Shown in pieces: positions 43,571 through 52,605 of a stretch of DNA of 64,000 bases. Under the pieces are notes generated by a model. The model was not told where the DNA came from. It did not search any database and saw only the letters and a program-made list of their open reading frames with translations. The position numbers and the translations under genes are program-made. The DNA is from Achromobacter sp. B7 (GTDB lineage Bacteria; Pseudomonadota; Gammaproteobacteria; Burkholderiales; Burkholderiaceae_B). The stretch lies in assembly GCF_003600685.1 (NCBI RefSeq), contig NZ_CP032084.1:4836001-4900000 (forward strand), read 5' to 3'. Numbering within the stretch: position 1 is the first letter of the stretch; each line of letters opens with the position of its first letter.

Positions 43571-44565
43571 GCCAGCCTCCGGCCGCGCGCCAGCAGCCAC
43601 AGGAAGAACGGGCCGCCGACCAGGCCCGTGACCAGGCCGATCGGCAGTTCGGCCGGCACGACGACGGTGCGCGCCATCCAGTCGGCCAGCACCAGGGCCA
43701 GGCCACCGGCCAGCACGGTGGCCGGCAGCAGCCAGCGGTGATTGGCGCCCAGCGTCATGCGCACCAGATGCGGCACCACCAGCCCGACGAAGACGATGGT
43801 GCCGGTAGCCGCCACCAGCGGACCGACGATCAGCGCGCTGGCCAGCACCAGTTGCGCGCGCACCCGCTTGAGCGCGTAGCCCAGATGCTGGGCCTCGCGC
43901 TCGCCCAGCAGCAAGGCGTTCATCACGCGCCACTGGCAAATCAACCACGCGCTCATCAGCAGCACCCACGGCGCCAGGAAGGCCAGCACGTGCCAGTTGG
44001 CGCCGCCCAGGCTGCCCATGTTCCAGAAGGTCAAGTCGCGCAGCTGCGCGTCGGTGGCCACAAAGGTGAACAGGCCGATCACACTGAACGACATCGCCGT
44101 GATGGCCACGCCGGCCAGCAGCAGGCCCGCCACGCCGGGCACGCGCCGGCCAACGGCATACGCGCACATCGTCGCCAGCAGGCTGCCCACGAAGGCGGAC
44201 GGCGCGGTGACCCAGAACCCGCCCGAGGTCAGCACGATGGCGGCAACGGCGCCTAGCGCGCCGCCCGCCGAAATACCGATCAGGCCCGGTTCCGCCAAGG
44301 GGTTGCGAAACAAGGCCTGCATGGCCGCACCCGCTATCGCCAGCCCCGCCCCCGTCACCACCGCGAACAGCACGCGCGGCAAGCGGATGTCGATCAGCAC
44401 ATTGCGCCACAGGGCATTCTCGGGCGTGGGCGTGCCCCACAGCAGCGCGGGCAATTCGCGTAGCGGGATCGTCACGGCCCCGTGCGCCGTCGCGCCCAGC
44501 ACGGCCAGCAGCAAGGCCAGGGCCAGCAGCGCCAAGGCCGTCGGCGCGCTAACGCGCCATGACAT
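43567..44565 (-). CDS. hmuU: Haemin ABC transporter permease (FecCD family)
   Basis: 332 residues with about ten membrane helices. The FecCD/BtuC signatures are present: LPRVLFAVVTGAGLAIAGAAMQALFRNPLAEPGLIGISAGGALGA (split across residues ~50-92) and VGPLVAATGTIVFVGLVVPHLVRMTLGANH near 245-275, the cytoplasmic coupling helix region. It forms the inner-membrane haem channel. Overlaps bhuT by 17 nt upstream and hmuV by 4 nt downstream. Confidence 0.94.
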   Translation of the reverse strand: MSWRVSAPTALALLALALLLAVLGATAHGAVTIPLRELPALLWGTPTPENALWRNVLIDIRLPRVLFAVVTGAGLAIAGAAMQALFRNPLAEPGLIGISAGGALGAVAAIVLTSGGFWVTAPSAFVGSLLATMCAYAVGRRVPGVAGLLLAGVAITAMSFSVIGLFTFVATDAQLRDLTFWNMGSLGGANWHVLAFLAPWVLLMSAWLICQWRVMNALLLGEREAQHLGYALKRVRAQLVLASALIVGPLVAATGTIVFVGLVVPHLVRMTLGANHRWLLPATVLAGGLALVLADWMARTVVVPAELPIGLVTGLVGGPFFLWLLARGRRLA

Positions 44566-45472
44566 CGGCCACCTCTTGTTTAAGCTGGGTCAGCGCCAGC
44601 GGCAGGCGTGGCCCCATGCCCAGGATCAGCAGGTCGTCCATGACCACCACGCGACGCTTGGCGGCCGCCGGCGAGCCGGCAACGCCCGGCTGCGCCAGGA
44701 ACTTGTCCATGCCGCCGGTGGCCTCCAGCGACGCTTGCGTCACCACGATGAGGTCAGGCGCCAACGCGCCGATGGCCTCGGCCGACAGGGGCTTGTAGCC
44801 CTGCTGGTCATGCAGCACATTGGTCAGGCCGGCCAGCTGCATGACTTCATTGGCAGCGGTGTCGCGGCCCGCGCCCTGCGGCGTGCCCGTGCGGTTCATC
44901 AGCAACAGCGCGCGCGCCCGCGTGGGGGCAATGGCCTGGGCACGCGCGAGTTCCTGCGTGACCTTGTCCACCATGCGTTCGCCGGCCGGCGCCACGCCCA
45001 GCGCGTCGGCCACGGCGCGGATGCGCGCCTTCAGTGAATCCACCGAGGGCGCATCCGGCACCGTAACGACGCGCACCCCCACGCCCGCCAGACGCTTGAG
45101 CGCGTCGGGCGGCCCGGCCTGTTCCGAGGCCAGCACCAGGTCGGGTTTGAGCGACAGCACGCCTTCCACCGGCACGGCGCGGTAATAGCCCACGCGCGGC
45201 AGGCGCGTGGCGGCTTCGGGGTACAGGCTGGACAGGTCGTCCCCCACCAGCCGGTCGCCCTCGCCCAGGCCATAGACGATTTCGGTGACGCTGCCGCCCA
45301 GGCTTATCACGCGGCTGGGTTCAGCGGCGTGCACGCCGGCCGCTGCGCCGCAGCCCAATGCCATCGCCACCGCCACCGCCTTTGCCAATGCCTTTGCTTT
45401 TGCCAATGCCTTTGCTTTTGCCAATGCCCTTGCCATTGCCTTTGGCATGGCGATTGCCGACCATTTTTTCAT
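44549..45472 (-). CDS. hmuT: Haemin ABC transporter substrate-binding protein with repeat-expanded signal region
   Basis: 307 residues. The mature domain begins near EPSRVISLGGSVTEIVYGLG and is a class III binding protein (VGYYRAVPVEGVLSLKPDLVLASEQ; VVVMDDLLILGMGPRLPLAL), as in HmuT/BhuT, which carries haem from the receptor to the permease. The N-terminal leader is unusual: repeats of ALAKAK lie between the start and the hydrophobic core VAVAMALGCGAAAGVHA, encoded by an 18-bp repeat. GAGGA before the ATG supports the full-length start. Expansion lengthens the positive n-region of the signal peptide. Confidence 0.92.
   Translation of the reverse strand: MKKWSAIAMPKAMARALAKAKALAKAKALAKAVAVAMALGCGAAAGVHAAEPSRVISLGGSVTEIVYGLGEGDRLVGDDLSSLYPEAATRLPRVGYYRAVPVEGVLSLKPDLVLASEQAGPPDALKRLAGVGVRVVTVPDAPSVDSLKARIRAVADALGVAPAGERMVDKVTQELARAQAIAPTRARALLLMNRTGTPQGAGRDTAANEVMQLAGLTNVLHDQQGYKPLSAEAIGALAPDLIVVTQASLEATGGMDKFLAQPGVAGSPAAAKRRVVVMDDLLILGMGPRLPLALTQLKQEVADVMAR
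45372..45443. repeat. 18-bp repeat in the hmuT signal-peptide region
   Basis: Two identical 18-bp units (GCCTTTGCTTTTGCCAAT, 45390-45407 and 45408-45425) flanked by two degenerate units. Coding-strand reading gives ALAKAK hexapeptides. Confidence 0.75.
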
Positions 45473-45481
45473 CGCACGTCC

Positions 45482-46528
45482 TCAGACTGCCAGCGGCGCA
45501 TCGCACAGGCCAACCAGCAACTCGCGCCAGCCGGCCAGCTCCGGCTTGCCGGGCTTGCGTTCACCGAAGAACTGCACGATCAGGTCGCCCGTGTCGGCAT
45601 AGACCTCCAGCGACGTGACCCACCCATCGGAGGTCGGCTTGTTCACCACCCATGCCGAGGCGATGGCGGTGGTGTCCAGGTGCAGGTTGAACTTCGGGTC
45701 CAGCACGTTGTACCAAGGGCCCGTGCGGCGCAATTCCCGCACCGGGCCGGTATGGATCTGGATCATGCCGCGGTTGCCCACAAAGCACATGATGGGCAGC
45801 GCCGACTCCGCCGCCGACTGCAACATGCGTTCCACGGATTCGGCCGGCACGGGCTGCGCCAGGTCTTCACCCACCGCCGCCAACGCCGCCAGCCGCGTCA
45901 CCTTGTACTTGCGCAGCAAGGGGAAGAATTCGTGCGTGTCCTGCATGGCCAGCCAGGCTTGCCGGAAGGCGGCCGGGTCGTCGACCTGAGCGGCGTCGGT
46001 GGCGGGCGCATAGGCTTGCGTGTCGGGCCATTGCGCCTGGCCCGCGAACTTGGCGACCAGCGCGTCATAGGCGGCGACGTTGGTGGCGTCGGTGCGATAC
46101 ACCTTGTGCACCGCCACGCCAGCGCCGTCGAAGAATTGCAGGCTGTGGCGGCCATCCTGCTGAACGGCCCAGGCCGATTTCCAGGCGGTAAAGAACACGC
46201 GCAAGTCGATGTCGGGCCCCAACACCAGACCCACCGGGCCGTCGGCCTGAATGTCCCGATATTCGCCGTGGCGTTCGTGCACGCACCAGTCGTTGCGCGT
46301 CAATGCCATCACTTCGCCCAGCGTGCCCAGTTCGCGAAAGATCTCTTGCGGCGAACCATGCAGCGCGGCGGATTGAACGCCGCCACAGCCGGCGGCAATC
46401 CATTCGGCCTCGGACACATTCAGCGCCTGTGCCAGATTGCGCGCGCGCAGCTTCGGTTGCGTGGCGGACAGGGCTTCGTTGCGGGCGCGCAGTTCGTTGG
46501 CGCGGGTCGTGAAATCTTGATTCGTCAT
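45482..46528 (-). CDS. hmuS: Haemin-degrading/trafficking factor HmuS/BhuS
   Basis: 348 residues, the standard two-repeat HmuS/ChuS/PhuS architecture. Key segments: LNVSEAEWIAAGCGGV, a first-half HGEYRDIQADGPVGLVLGPDIDLRVFF with the haem-pocket region, and second-half MCFVGNRGMIQIHTGPVRELRRTGPWYNVLDPKFNLHLD. It handles haem in the cytoplasm, either delivering it to haem oxygenase or degrading it. TGGAGG precedes the ATG at 46528. Second gene after the receptor in bhuRSTUV order. Confidence 0.93.
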   Translation of the reverse strand: MTNQDFTTRANELRARNEALSATQPKLRARNLAQALNVSEAEWIAAGCGGVQSAALHGSPQEIFRELGTLGEVMALTRNDWCVHERHGEYRDIQADGPVGLVLGPDIDLRVFFTAWKSAWAVQQDGRHSLQFFDGAGVAVHKVYRTDATNVAAYDALVAKFAGQAQWPDTQAYAPATDAAQVDDPAAFRQAWLAMQDTHEFFPLLRKYKVTRLAALAAVGEDLAQPVPAESVERMLQSAAESALPIMCFVGNRGMIQIHTGPVRELRRTGPWYNVLDPKFNLHLDTTAIASAWVVNKPTSDGWVTSLEVYADTGDLIVQFFGERKPGKPELAGWRELLVGLCDAPLAV

Positions 46529-46602
46529 CGTAGGCCTCCAGCCCAAGGGTTCCGTTTAGCGCCGCCGCCCGGCGGATGCCCGGTGGCGACGCGTGATCAA
46601 TA

Positions 46603-49251
46603 TCAATACTGGTACGTCAGGGACACGCGCACGCTGCGTCCGGGTTCGGTGTACCAGTCCACCGTGCGCGGCAAGGCCAGCGACCCGGCGGTCGGCACGT
46701 TGATGGCTTCCCAGTACTTCTTGTCGAACAGGTTGAACACGCCAGCCTGCACCTGCAATCCCTTCACGGCGGTGGGCCGCCAGTAACCCATCAAGTCCAC
46801 CACACCATAGCCCGGCGCCTGGAAGTCGGCGTTGGGGGTGGTGGCCGATGCCTCGGGGTATTCGACCTTGTCGCGCTTGAGCGCGGTAGTCAGCATGGCG
46901 TCCACGCCCCATACGTCGCCTCCGTAGCCCACACCCAGAATGGCCTTTAACGGCGCGACGGAGTTCAGGTACTGGCCCGTGCCTTCGTCCTTGCCCACGG
47001 CCCAGGCCAGCGAGCCCCAGGTGCGCCAGCCCGGCGAAAACTTCCAGTGCGCGCTGGCTTCGGCGCCATAGATGCGCACCTTGCCCCGGTTGACGTTGCC
47101 GGTCACGCCCAGCGGATACTGCCCTGCCCAACCGGTTTGCCATTGCGGCGAGCTGGCGTCCAGCGGCTGATTGGTATCGATGAAGTTCTGATAACGATTA
47201 TCAAAGAACGATACCGCACCGCCCAGGTCGTCGGAACCGATCTTGGCGCCCAGTTCCCAGCCCTTGCTGGTTTCGGGTTTCAGGTACGGATTGCCCACGC
47301 GCAAGTAGGTGCCGGGGCCGCCGTAGTTGGTATAGAGCTGGCTGGCGCTGGGCGCCTTGAAGCCGTAGGCGTACTGCGCGTACAGGCTCAGGTCGTCCCC
47401 GGCCTTCCATGTGCCCAGCAGCTTGGGCGAGAAGCGGCTGCCGCTGTTGGACGGCGGCAGCGCGGCCGCGTTCGGGTTGCTGGCGTAGCTGTCGGTGGAT
47501 TGCGGCTTTTGTTCGTAGTGGTCGTAGCGCAGGGCCGGCATGACGGTGTAGCGGCCGTCGGCAAAGCTGAATTCGTCCTGCACCCACAGCGCCCATTGGT
47601 TGCCCTTGGACTGCGGCACGTCGGCCTGGTTGGTGTGCAGCATGTCGCACGAACGCGGGCCGAACGGCGCGGGCAGCCCGGGGCGTATGGCCGGGCAATT
47701 GTCGTAGCCGCTGGAATTCTGCTCGGTCTTGTTGCCGTACCACTCGCCGCCCAGGGTCCATAGCTGCGACACGGACGTGCCGGCCAGCCGCTTGGTCAAT
47801 TCGCCGTTCACGCCAAAGAGCGTCTGCTGGATGGAATTGCTGCGCCCGTATGGGCCGCTGGGAAAGCCGTAACGGAACGGGTCGCCCGGGATGATGCGCG
47901 CGCGGGAATCCACGCTGCGCATGCCGTCCAGCGAATTGTCCAGCCGCACGCGCTGCCAGTAGACGACGGCGGTGGCCGAATCGATCAGGCCACCGGCGCC
48001 GGGCGCCTGGTACGAATAGTCGAACGACACGCGCTCGCGCTCGGTCTCTTTCTTTGTGCTGTTCTCGCCGTACAGATAGCTGGTGCCCGCCCCCTGTTCG
48101 AACATGTTGTCGATGTCGGCCTTGCGCTTGAAGGTTTCGCCGGTCAGGCCGAAGCGGTGGCCGCCTTCGACGCGTTGTTGCAGCTTCAAAAGGAAGCTGC
48201 GCTGGTCGTAGTCTTCAGGGCTCGGTTCGCTGCGCTTGGGGCCGTAGCCGCCCACGTCGCCCCGGTTGTCCAAGGCATGGCCGTTGCGCACGCCGGCCTG
48301 CACCAGCCAGAACGTGTTGCTGTGGATCTGGCCGGCCAGCGCGGCGTTGGCGCCCCAGCTGGAATCGGCGGAGTCGTAGTCGGTCTTGGCCAGTGCGCCA
48401 AAGGTCTTGCCGTCCGTCAACAGGTCGGAGGGGTCCAGCGTGCGCAGGTCGGCAATGCCCGAGATGGCGCCGGAGCCGCCCGCGCTGGCGTCCGCGCCGC
48501 GCACGATGTCCAGGCGCGACAGGCTGTTGAAGTCCACCGCTTCCAGCCCGCCCTTCACGCCGCGCGCACCGTCGTCCAGCCAGGGCAGCCGGATGCCGTC
48601 CACGCGGGTCAGCACGCGGTCTTGATCCAGGCCGCGAATGTTGATGCTGTTGTTGGACCGGTTAAAGCTCACGCCCGGTTCGGCGCGTTTGCCCAGGTCG
48701 CTCCAGTTTTTGATTTGCAGCTCGTCCATGCGCTTGCGGTCGGTGCTGGTTTCCCAGGCGGGCGTGGCGACCGCGCCCTCGCCTTCTACCTTGACGGGCG
48801 CCAGCTGTGTGATGCCGGGCATGGCCGCTTGCAGCACGAACACGTTGCGGCTGCGTTCCTGTACGGCCAGGCCGCTGCCGTCCAGCAGGCGCGCAAAGCC
48901 GTCCGCCACGGTGTAGGTCCCCGTCAGCCCGGGCGTGCGGCGTTGTCCCACCAGCGCGGCATCGAACAGCACCGTCACACCCGCGCTGTCGGCAAAGCGC
49001 GGCAGCGCGTCGGCCAGCGTGCCGGCGGCGATGCGATAGGCGCGTGCATCGCGTGCGGCGGCGGCCGTGGGCGCGCTGGCCGACGCGGCAAGACCCTGCG
49101 CGGCGGCCTGGGGCGGCAGCGCGGCGGCAGCGGCGGCCAGCGCCAGCGCGGCGCGCACGGCGTGGCGCAGGCGCGTCTGTCGCATCTGGCGCGGCGGCGC
49201 GGCCGCTAAGGTTCGGGAGCCGCTTGCGCGGCCGGCGGGAAGATAAGCCAT
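46603..49251 (-). CDS. bhuR: TonB-dependent haem receptor with STN signalling domain
   Basis: 882 residues. A long alanine-rich signal peptide is followed by an STN (secretin/TonB N-terminal) domain at ~70-135 (YRIAAGTLADALPRFADSAG, DGFARLLDGSGLAVQ), which contacts the FecR-type regulator. The plug (~150-290) includes INIRGLDQDRVLTRVDGIRLPW. The barrel contains the haem-receptor FRAP/NPNL region in the form YGFKAPSASQLY then VGNPYLKPETSKGWELG. The C-terminus ends LTYQY. Cell-surface haem signalling, as in Bordetella BhuR with HurI/HurR, is indicated by the STN domain and the two upstream regulators. Confidence 0.94.
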   Translation of the reverse strand: MAYLPAGRASGSRTLAAAPPRQMRQTRLRHAVRAALALAAAAAALPPQAAAQGLAASASAPTAAAARDARAYRIAAGTLADALPRFADSAGVTVLFDAALVGQRRTPGLTGTYTVADGFARLLDGSGLAVQERSRNVFVLQAAMPGITQLAPVKVEGEGAVATPAWETSTDRKRMDELQIKNWSDLGKRAEPGVSFNRSNNSINIRGLDQDRVLTRVDGIRLPWLDDGARGVKGGLEAVDFNSLSRLDIVRGADASAGGSGAISGIADLRTLDPSDLLTDGKTFGALAKTDYDSADSSWGANAALAGQIHSNTFWLVQAGVRNGHALDNRGDVGGYGPKRSEPSPEDYDQRSFLLKLQQRVEGGHRFGLTGETFKRKADIDNMFEQGAGTSYLYGENSTKKETERERVSFDYSYQAPGAGGLIDSATAVVYWQRVRLDNSLDGMRSVDSRARIIPGDPFRYGFPSGPYGRSNSIQQTLFGVNGELTKRLAGTSVSQLWTLGGEWYGNKTEQNSSGYDNCPAIRPGLPAPFGPRSCDMLHTNQADVPQSKGNQWALWVQDEFSFADGRYTVMPALRYDHYEQKPQSTDSYASNPNAAALPPSNSGSRFSPKLLGTWKAGDDLSLYAQYAYGFKAPSASQLYTNYGGPGTYLRVGNPYLKPETSKGWELGAKIGSDDLGGAVSFFDNRYQNFIDTNQPLDASSPQWQTGWAGQYPLGVTGNVNRGKVRIYGAEASAHWKFSPGWRTWGSLAWAVGKDEGTGQYLNSVAPLKAILGVGYGGDVWGVDAMLTTALKRDKVEYPEASATTPNADFQAPGYGVVDLMGYWRPTAVKGLQVQAGVFNLFDKKYWEAINVPTAGSLALPRTVDWYTEPGRSVRVSLTYQY

Positions 49252-49362
49252 GGTCGTCCTTTCGATCCAACGGGTATCGGCATTCGTTTGCCTATACAGA
49301 CCATGACCCGCGTGATCGGCGAACCGGACAGCGCATCCGCGGGTAATTTGTAACGGCGGCGA

Positions 49363-50355
49363 TCATGCCGCCGAATCGCGCGGCCCGATGGTCACCCAAT
49401 AGGGCGTGCGGTAGCGCACTTGCACCGGCAAGGTAGCGGGCAAGGCGGCCAGCACGGCGTCGGTATCGGCCAGTTGGAACGCGCCGGAGATGCGCAAATG
49501 GGCCACGTCCGGGTCGCAGCGCAACACGCCCTGCCGATAGCGGCCCAGCTCGCGCGCGAAGGCGTCCAGGCGCATCTGGCCGGCATGCAGCACGCCGCGG
49601 GTCCAGTCGCCGGCATGCGGATCGGCGGGCGCGGGGCCAAGCGCGCCGGTCGGGGTCAGGGTGCCCTGCTGGCCCGCTGCGATATCGACCATGCGGCCGG
49701 CCCGGCCCACACGTACCCGGCCTTCCTGCACGCTGATCTGGCATTGCACGCCATCCTGGCGGACGCAAAAGCGCGACGGCTGCGCTTCGATATCGCCCAG
49801 CGCCGTGCGCACGACGAACGGGCGCGCGCCGGGCTGCGCATCGGCCACCGCGTGCACGGCCATTTCACCCGCTCGCAATCTCACCAAGCGGGTGGAGGCA
49901 TCGAAAGCCACGTCCACCGCGCTGGCCGTATTCAGTTGCAGCGTGGACCCATCGGCCAGCGTGATGTCGCGCCGCTGCCCCGCGCCGCTGCGGTAGTCGG
50001 CCGTCCAGTCCAGCGGGTCGGCGCGCCATGCGGCCCAACCCACCGGGCCAGCCACGATCAACGCCACCAGCGTTTTCAGTGCCGCGCGGCGCGGCTTGAG
50101 CTCGGGTCGATTCAGGGTGGCCATGCCCAACGCGGACGGGATCAGGCCAAAACGTTCGTTGACGCGCTGTGCGCGCTGCCAGGCGTGTTCGTGTTCCGCC
50201 TTGCTGGCGCGCCATTGATCGCAGGCGCGCACGTCGGCGTCGGTGGCGCGGCCCGAGCCCAGGCGCAGCAGCCAGCGCGCGGCCTCGCGCGCCACCTGGC
50301 GTTCGACGGCGGGCAGCTCGCCGCCCGCGCTGTTCAACTGACCGCCATGATGCAT
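49363..50355 (-). CDS. hurR: FecR-family anti-sigma/signal transducer for haem uptake
   Basis: 330 residues. The cytoplasmic N-terminal region (EAARWLLRLGSGRATDADVRACDQWRA, AEHEHAWQRAQRV) is the FecR sigma-binding part, followed by a membrane helix at ~92-112 (LKTLVALIVAGPVGWAAW) and a periplasmic FecR domain (DITLADGSTLQLNTASAVDV, GRVRVGRAGRMVDIAAGQQ). A C-terminal STN-like segment is suggested by LRISGAFQLADTDAVLAAL. It lies between the sigma gene and the receptor and should relay receptor occupancy across the inner membrane. Confidence 0.9.
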   Translation of the reverse strand: MHHGGQLNSAGGELPAVERQVAREAARWLLRLGSGRATDADVRACDQWRASKAEHEHAWQRAQRVNERFGLIPSALGMATLNRPELKPRRAALKTLVALIVAGPVGWAAWRADPLDWTADYRSGAGQRRDITLADGSTLQLNTASAVDVAFDASTRLVRLRAGEMAVHAVADAQPGARPFVVRTALGDIEAQPSRFCVRQDGVQCQISVQEGRVRVGRAGRMVDIAAGQQGTLTPTGALGPAPADPHAGDWTRGVLHAGQMRLDAFARELGRYRQGVLRCDPDVAHLRISGAFQLADTDAVLAALPATLPVQVRYRTPYWVTIGPRDSAA

Positions 50356-50843
50356 TGCTCGAACCCCCGGGCGATATAGCGGTGCACCGATCGCAGCGAC
50401 ACATTCAGGCGCTGCGCGATGTCGGCATGGCTAAGTTCTTCCAGCTGCGCCATCAGAAAAGCCTGCCGCGCGCGCAGCGGCAGGCCGGCCAGCATTTCGT
50501 CGATGTCTTGCAGGGTTTCCAGGATGATCAGGCGCTGTTCGGCCGGCGGCGCCAGCCGTTCGGGCATCAACGCCAGCGCTTCCAGGTAGGCGGCTTCGAT
50601 GCAACGGCGCCGATGGTGATTCAGCATCAGGCGCTTGGCGATGGTCGTCAGATACGCACGCGGTTCACGCAGCGCGTCCAGTTCGTGGCGGTGGCGCAGC
50701 ACGCGGACAAACGTGTCCTGCGCCAGGTCGGCCGCGTCGAAGGCGTTGCCCAGCTTCGCGCGCAGCCAATTTTGCAGCCACCCATGGTGGCTGCGGTACA
50801 AGCATTGGACGGTGTCGCCAGAGGCGAGCACGGGGTTAGGCAC
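50334..50843 (-). CDS. hurI: ECF sigma factor of the haem locus (FecI/HurI type)
   Basis: 169 residues from a GTG start. Region 2 contains AADLAQDTFVRVLRHRHELDALREPRAYLTTIAKRLMLNHHRRR; region 4 contains LPLRARQAFLMAQLEELSHADIAQRLNVSLRSVHRYIARGF. The GTG at 50843 is preceded by GGGAG at 7 nt and gives the usual FecI length; an ATG further upstream (about 19 codons) lies in the Fur-box-like region and lacks an RBS. It overlaps the FecR gene by 22 nt. It should transcribe bhuRSTUV when the receptor binds haem. Confidence 0.9.
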   Translation of the reverse strand: MPNPVLASGDTVQCLYRSHHGWLQNWLRAKLGNAFDAADLAQDTFVRVLRHRHELDALREPRAYLTTIAKRLMLNHHRRRCIEAAYLEALALMPERLAPPAEQRLIILETLQDIDEMLAGLPLRARQAFLMAQLEELSHADIAQRLNVSLRSVHRYIARGFEQCIMAVS

Positions 50844-50867
50844 GAGGGGCTCCCAGAAAGCTAAATT

Positions 50868-50896
50868 ACAAATACAAATCAATCTCATTCTAATTG
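50868..50896 (-). promoter_or_regulatory. Candidate Fur box upstream of hurI
   Basis: An AT-rich patch (AATCAATCTCATTCTAATT on the plus strand, 50877-50895) has the NAT-triplet pattern of Fur boxes, in otherwise GC-rich DNA, 30-50 nt before the hurI start. FecI-type sigma genes are normally Fur-repressed. The match to the 19-bp consensus is partial. Confidence 0.45.
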
Positions 50897-50999
50897 CAAA
50901 GACTGCGTTTCCGTCAAGTAGGGTGAAACGCGGGCGGGGAGATATCATCGGCACACATCTGCCGCGCCCCGCGGCCGCATAACGACTCGGGCTGACTCC

Positions 51000-51467
51000 A
51001 TGTTCTATAGCGTCTTGACATTCATCCACGTGATGGCCGTGATCCTGTGGGTAGGCGGCATGTTGTTCGCACACTGTTTTCTGCGGCCGGCGGCCGCGAA
51101 GTGGGAACCCAACGCGCGCCTGCCGCTGATGGCCTCGGTGCTGGGACCGTTCCTGAATACCGTGCTGGTGGCCATCGTGTTGATCTTGCTGACCGGGATG
51201 TCGATGATCGGGCAGGCGGCCAGCCAGGCCGCCCAGACCGGCGGCAAGTTCTTCATGCCGCTGAACTGGACGCTGATGGCAACCGGTGGCCTGGTGATGA
51301 TGGCCATCTTCGGCCACATCCGCTTTGTGCTGTACAAGCGGCTGGCCGGCGCCGTGGCCGCGTCCGACTGGCCGCGCGGCGGCCAGGCCATGGCCGCCAT
51401 CCGCCGCTGGGTGGGCGTGAACCTGGTGCTGGGCATCGTTGTGGTGGGCACCGCTTTCCTGGCTTGA
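51000..51467 (+). CDS. CopD-family membrane protein
   Basis: 155 residues with four predicted membrane helices (FYSVLTFIHVMAVILWVGGMLFA, VLVAIVLILLTGMSMI, LMATGGLVMMAIFGHIRFVLY, VGVNLVLGIVVVGTAFLA). The HVMAVILWVGGMLF helix with its histidine and the FGHIRF region fit the CopD superfamily of copper-linked or putative membrane transport proteins. It is divergent from hurI. Copper import is a family association, not shown here. Confidence 0.82.
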   Translation: MFYSVLTFIHVMAVILWVGGMLFAHCFLRPAAAKWEPNARLPLMASVLGPFLNTVLVAIVLILLTGMSMIGQAASQAAQTGGKFFMPLNWTLMATGGLVMMAIFGHIRFVLYKRLAGAVAASDWPRGGQAMAAIRRWVGVNLVLGIVVVGTAFLA

Positions 51468-51607
51468 TAAGCGGGCAACTCGAACCTATCGAAACGACCG
51501 CGCCCGCTATCGGGATTCTTTCGCTTGGTGCAATACCCCGTACATCACCGAGGGCCACACTGCCGGAAGACTCTCGCGGGTCACGTCAACAACGATAGGG
51601 AAACCCC

Positions 51608-52480
51608 ATGATCAAACGTGCATTGCACCTGGCCGCCGCCGGCCTGTTCGCCACCTCGCTGGCCGCCGCCTTTTCCGCGCATGCCGCCGACACCATCGAC
51701 AACAGCGCGCTGGACAAGCCGGAATTTCGCGACCACAAGGCCACCTACGGCGTGGTCTACCGCCTGCCGCAAGCGGTCAACGCCGTGCTGGACGCCAAGG
51801 TCAATGGCGTGCTCAAGCAAGATCTGCTGGCGCTGGGCCTGAAGACCGAGGCCGACACGCCCAACCTGCCGCACGTGACGGTTGTGCACATCCATAGTGC
51901 CGACCCGGCCACCCCGGCCCGCATGCTCAAAGCCTTGCCCAAGCCGCCCGCGCCGCTGGCCGTGACGTTGAAAACGTTCTACCCGACCGAAGCCGCCAAA
52001 GGCGCCGGGCATCCGTGGTGGCTGGACCTGGGCGTGGTCAAAAGCGGCCAGGGTTTTGAAGACATGATGCGCTACAACACCGTGGCCACCGCCGCCCTGG
52101 CCCCGCTGCGCGACGGCCCGCTGCCGCGCGTGACCGGCCCCGTCTACGCCAAGATGAGCGAGGCCGGCCGCGAGCTGGTCAAGACGCTGGGCGTCAGCGG
52201 CGTCAACAGCATGCAGGACGGCAAGGAAGTGCGCGCTCACAACCCGCACACCACGCTGGTCTACAGCATGGCGCGCTACGACACCCGTCTGCAAGACGCC
52301 ATGAAGCAGGAATCGGACAAGTTCAACGCCGTGCTGCCCGACGGCATCGCCACCACGTTCAAGGACGTGTCGATCGTGGAAATCGGCTTCGCCGGCAACG
52401 TGGTGCGCGAGATCTATCGCGTCAGCCTGGAAGACGGTTCGGTCATCGACGTAGCCACCGGCAAGAAGATCGGCAACTGA
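51608..52480 (+). CDS. Exported protein with two HxT motifs, possible 2H phosphoesterase-like
   Basis: 290 residues. A clear signal peptide (IKRALHLAAAGLFATSLAAAFSAHA) precedes the mature protein. I do not recognise the family by name. It contains two H-x-T-hydrophobic motifs, HVTV at 89-92 and HTTL at 214-217, about 125 residues apart, each next to a predicted strand (PHVTVVHIHS; PHTTLVYSMA). That is the hallmark of 2H phosphoesterases, although those are usually cytoplasmic. The RBS is AGGGAAACCCC. Periplasmic nucleotide or phosphodiester hydrolysis is a hypothesis only. Confidence 0.7.
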   Translation: MIKRALHLAAAGLFATSLAAAFSAHAADTIDNSALDKPEFRDHKATYGVVYRLPQAVNAVLDAKVNGVLKQDLLALGLKTEADTPNLPHVTVVHIHSADPATPARMLKALPKPPAPLAVTLKTFYPTEAAKGAGHPWWLDLGVVKSGQGFEDMMRYNTVATAALAPLRDGPLPRVTGPVYAKMSEAGRELVKTLGVSGVNSMQDGKEVRAHNPHTTLVYSMARYDTRLQDAMKQESDKFNAVLPDGIATTFKDVSIVEIGFAGNVVREIYRVSLEDGSVIDVATGKKIGN

Positions 52481-52605
52481 TCGCCGGCTGATCCCGCGCG
52501 GGCGGGCGCGGACCGGCGCCGACCGGTGCGGGCGGCGCGGGCAACATGCGCCCGCCGCTGCCATTTCATGGCAGCATTACGCCGTTACCGCCACGCGCCC
52601 TTTTC

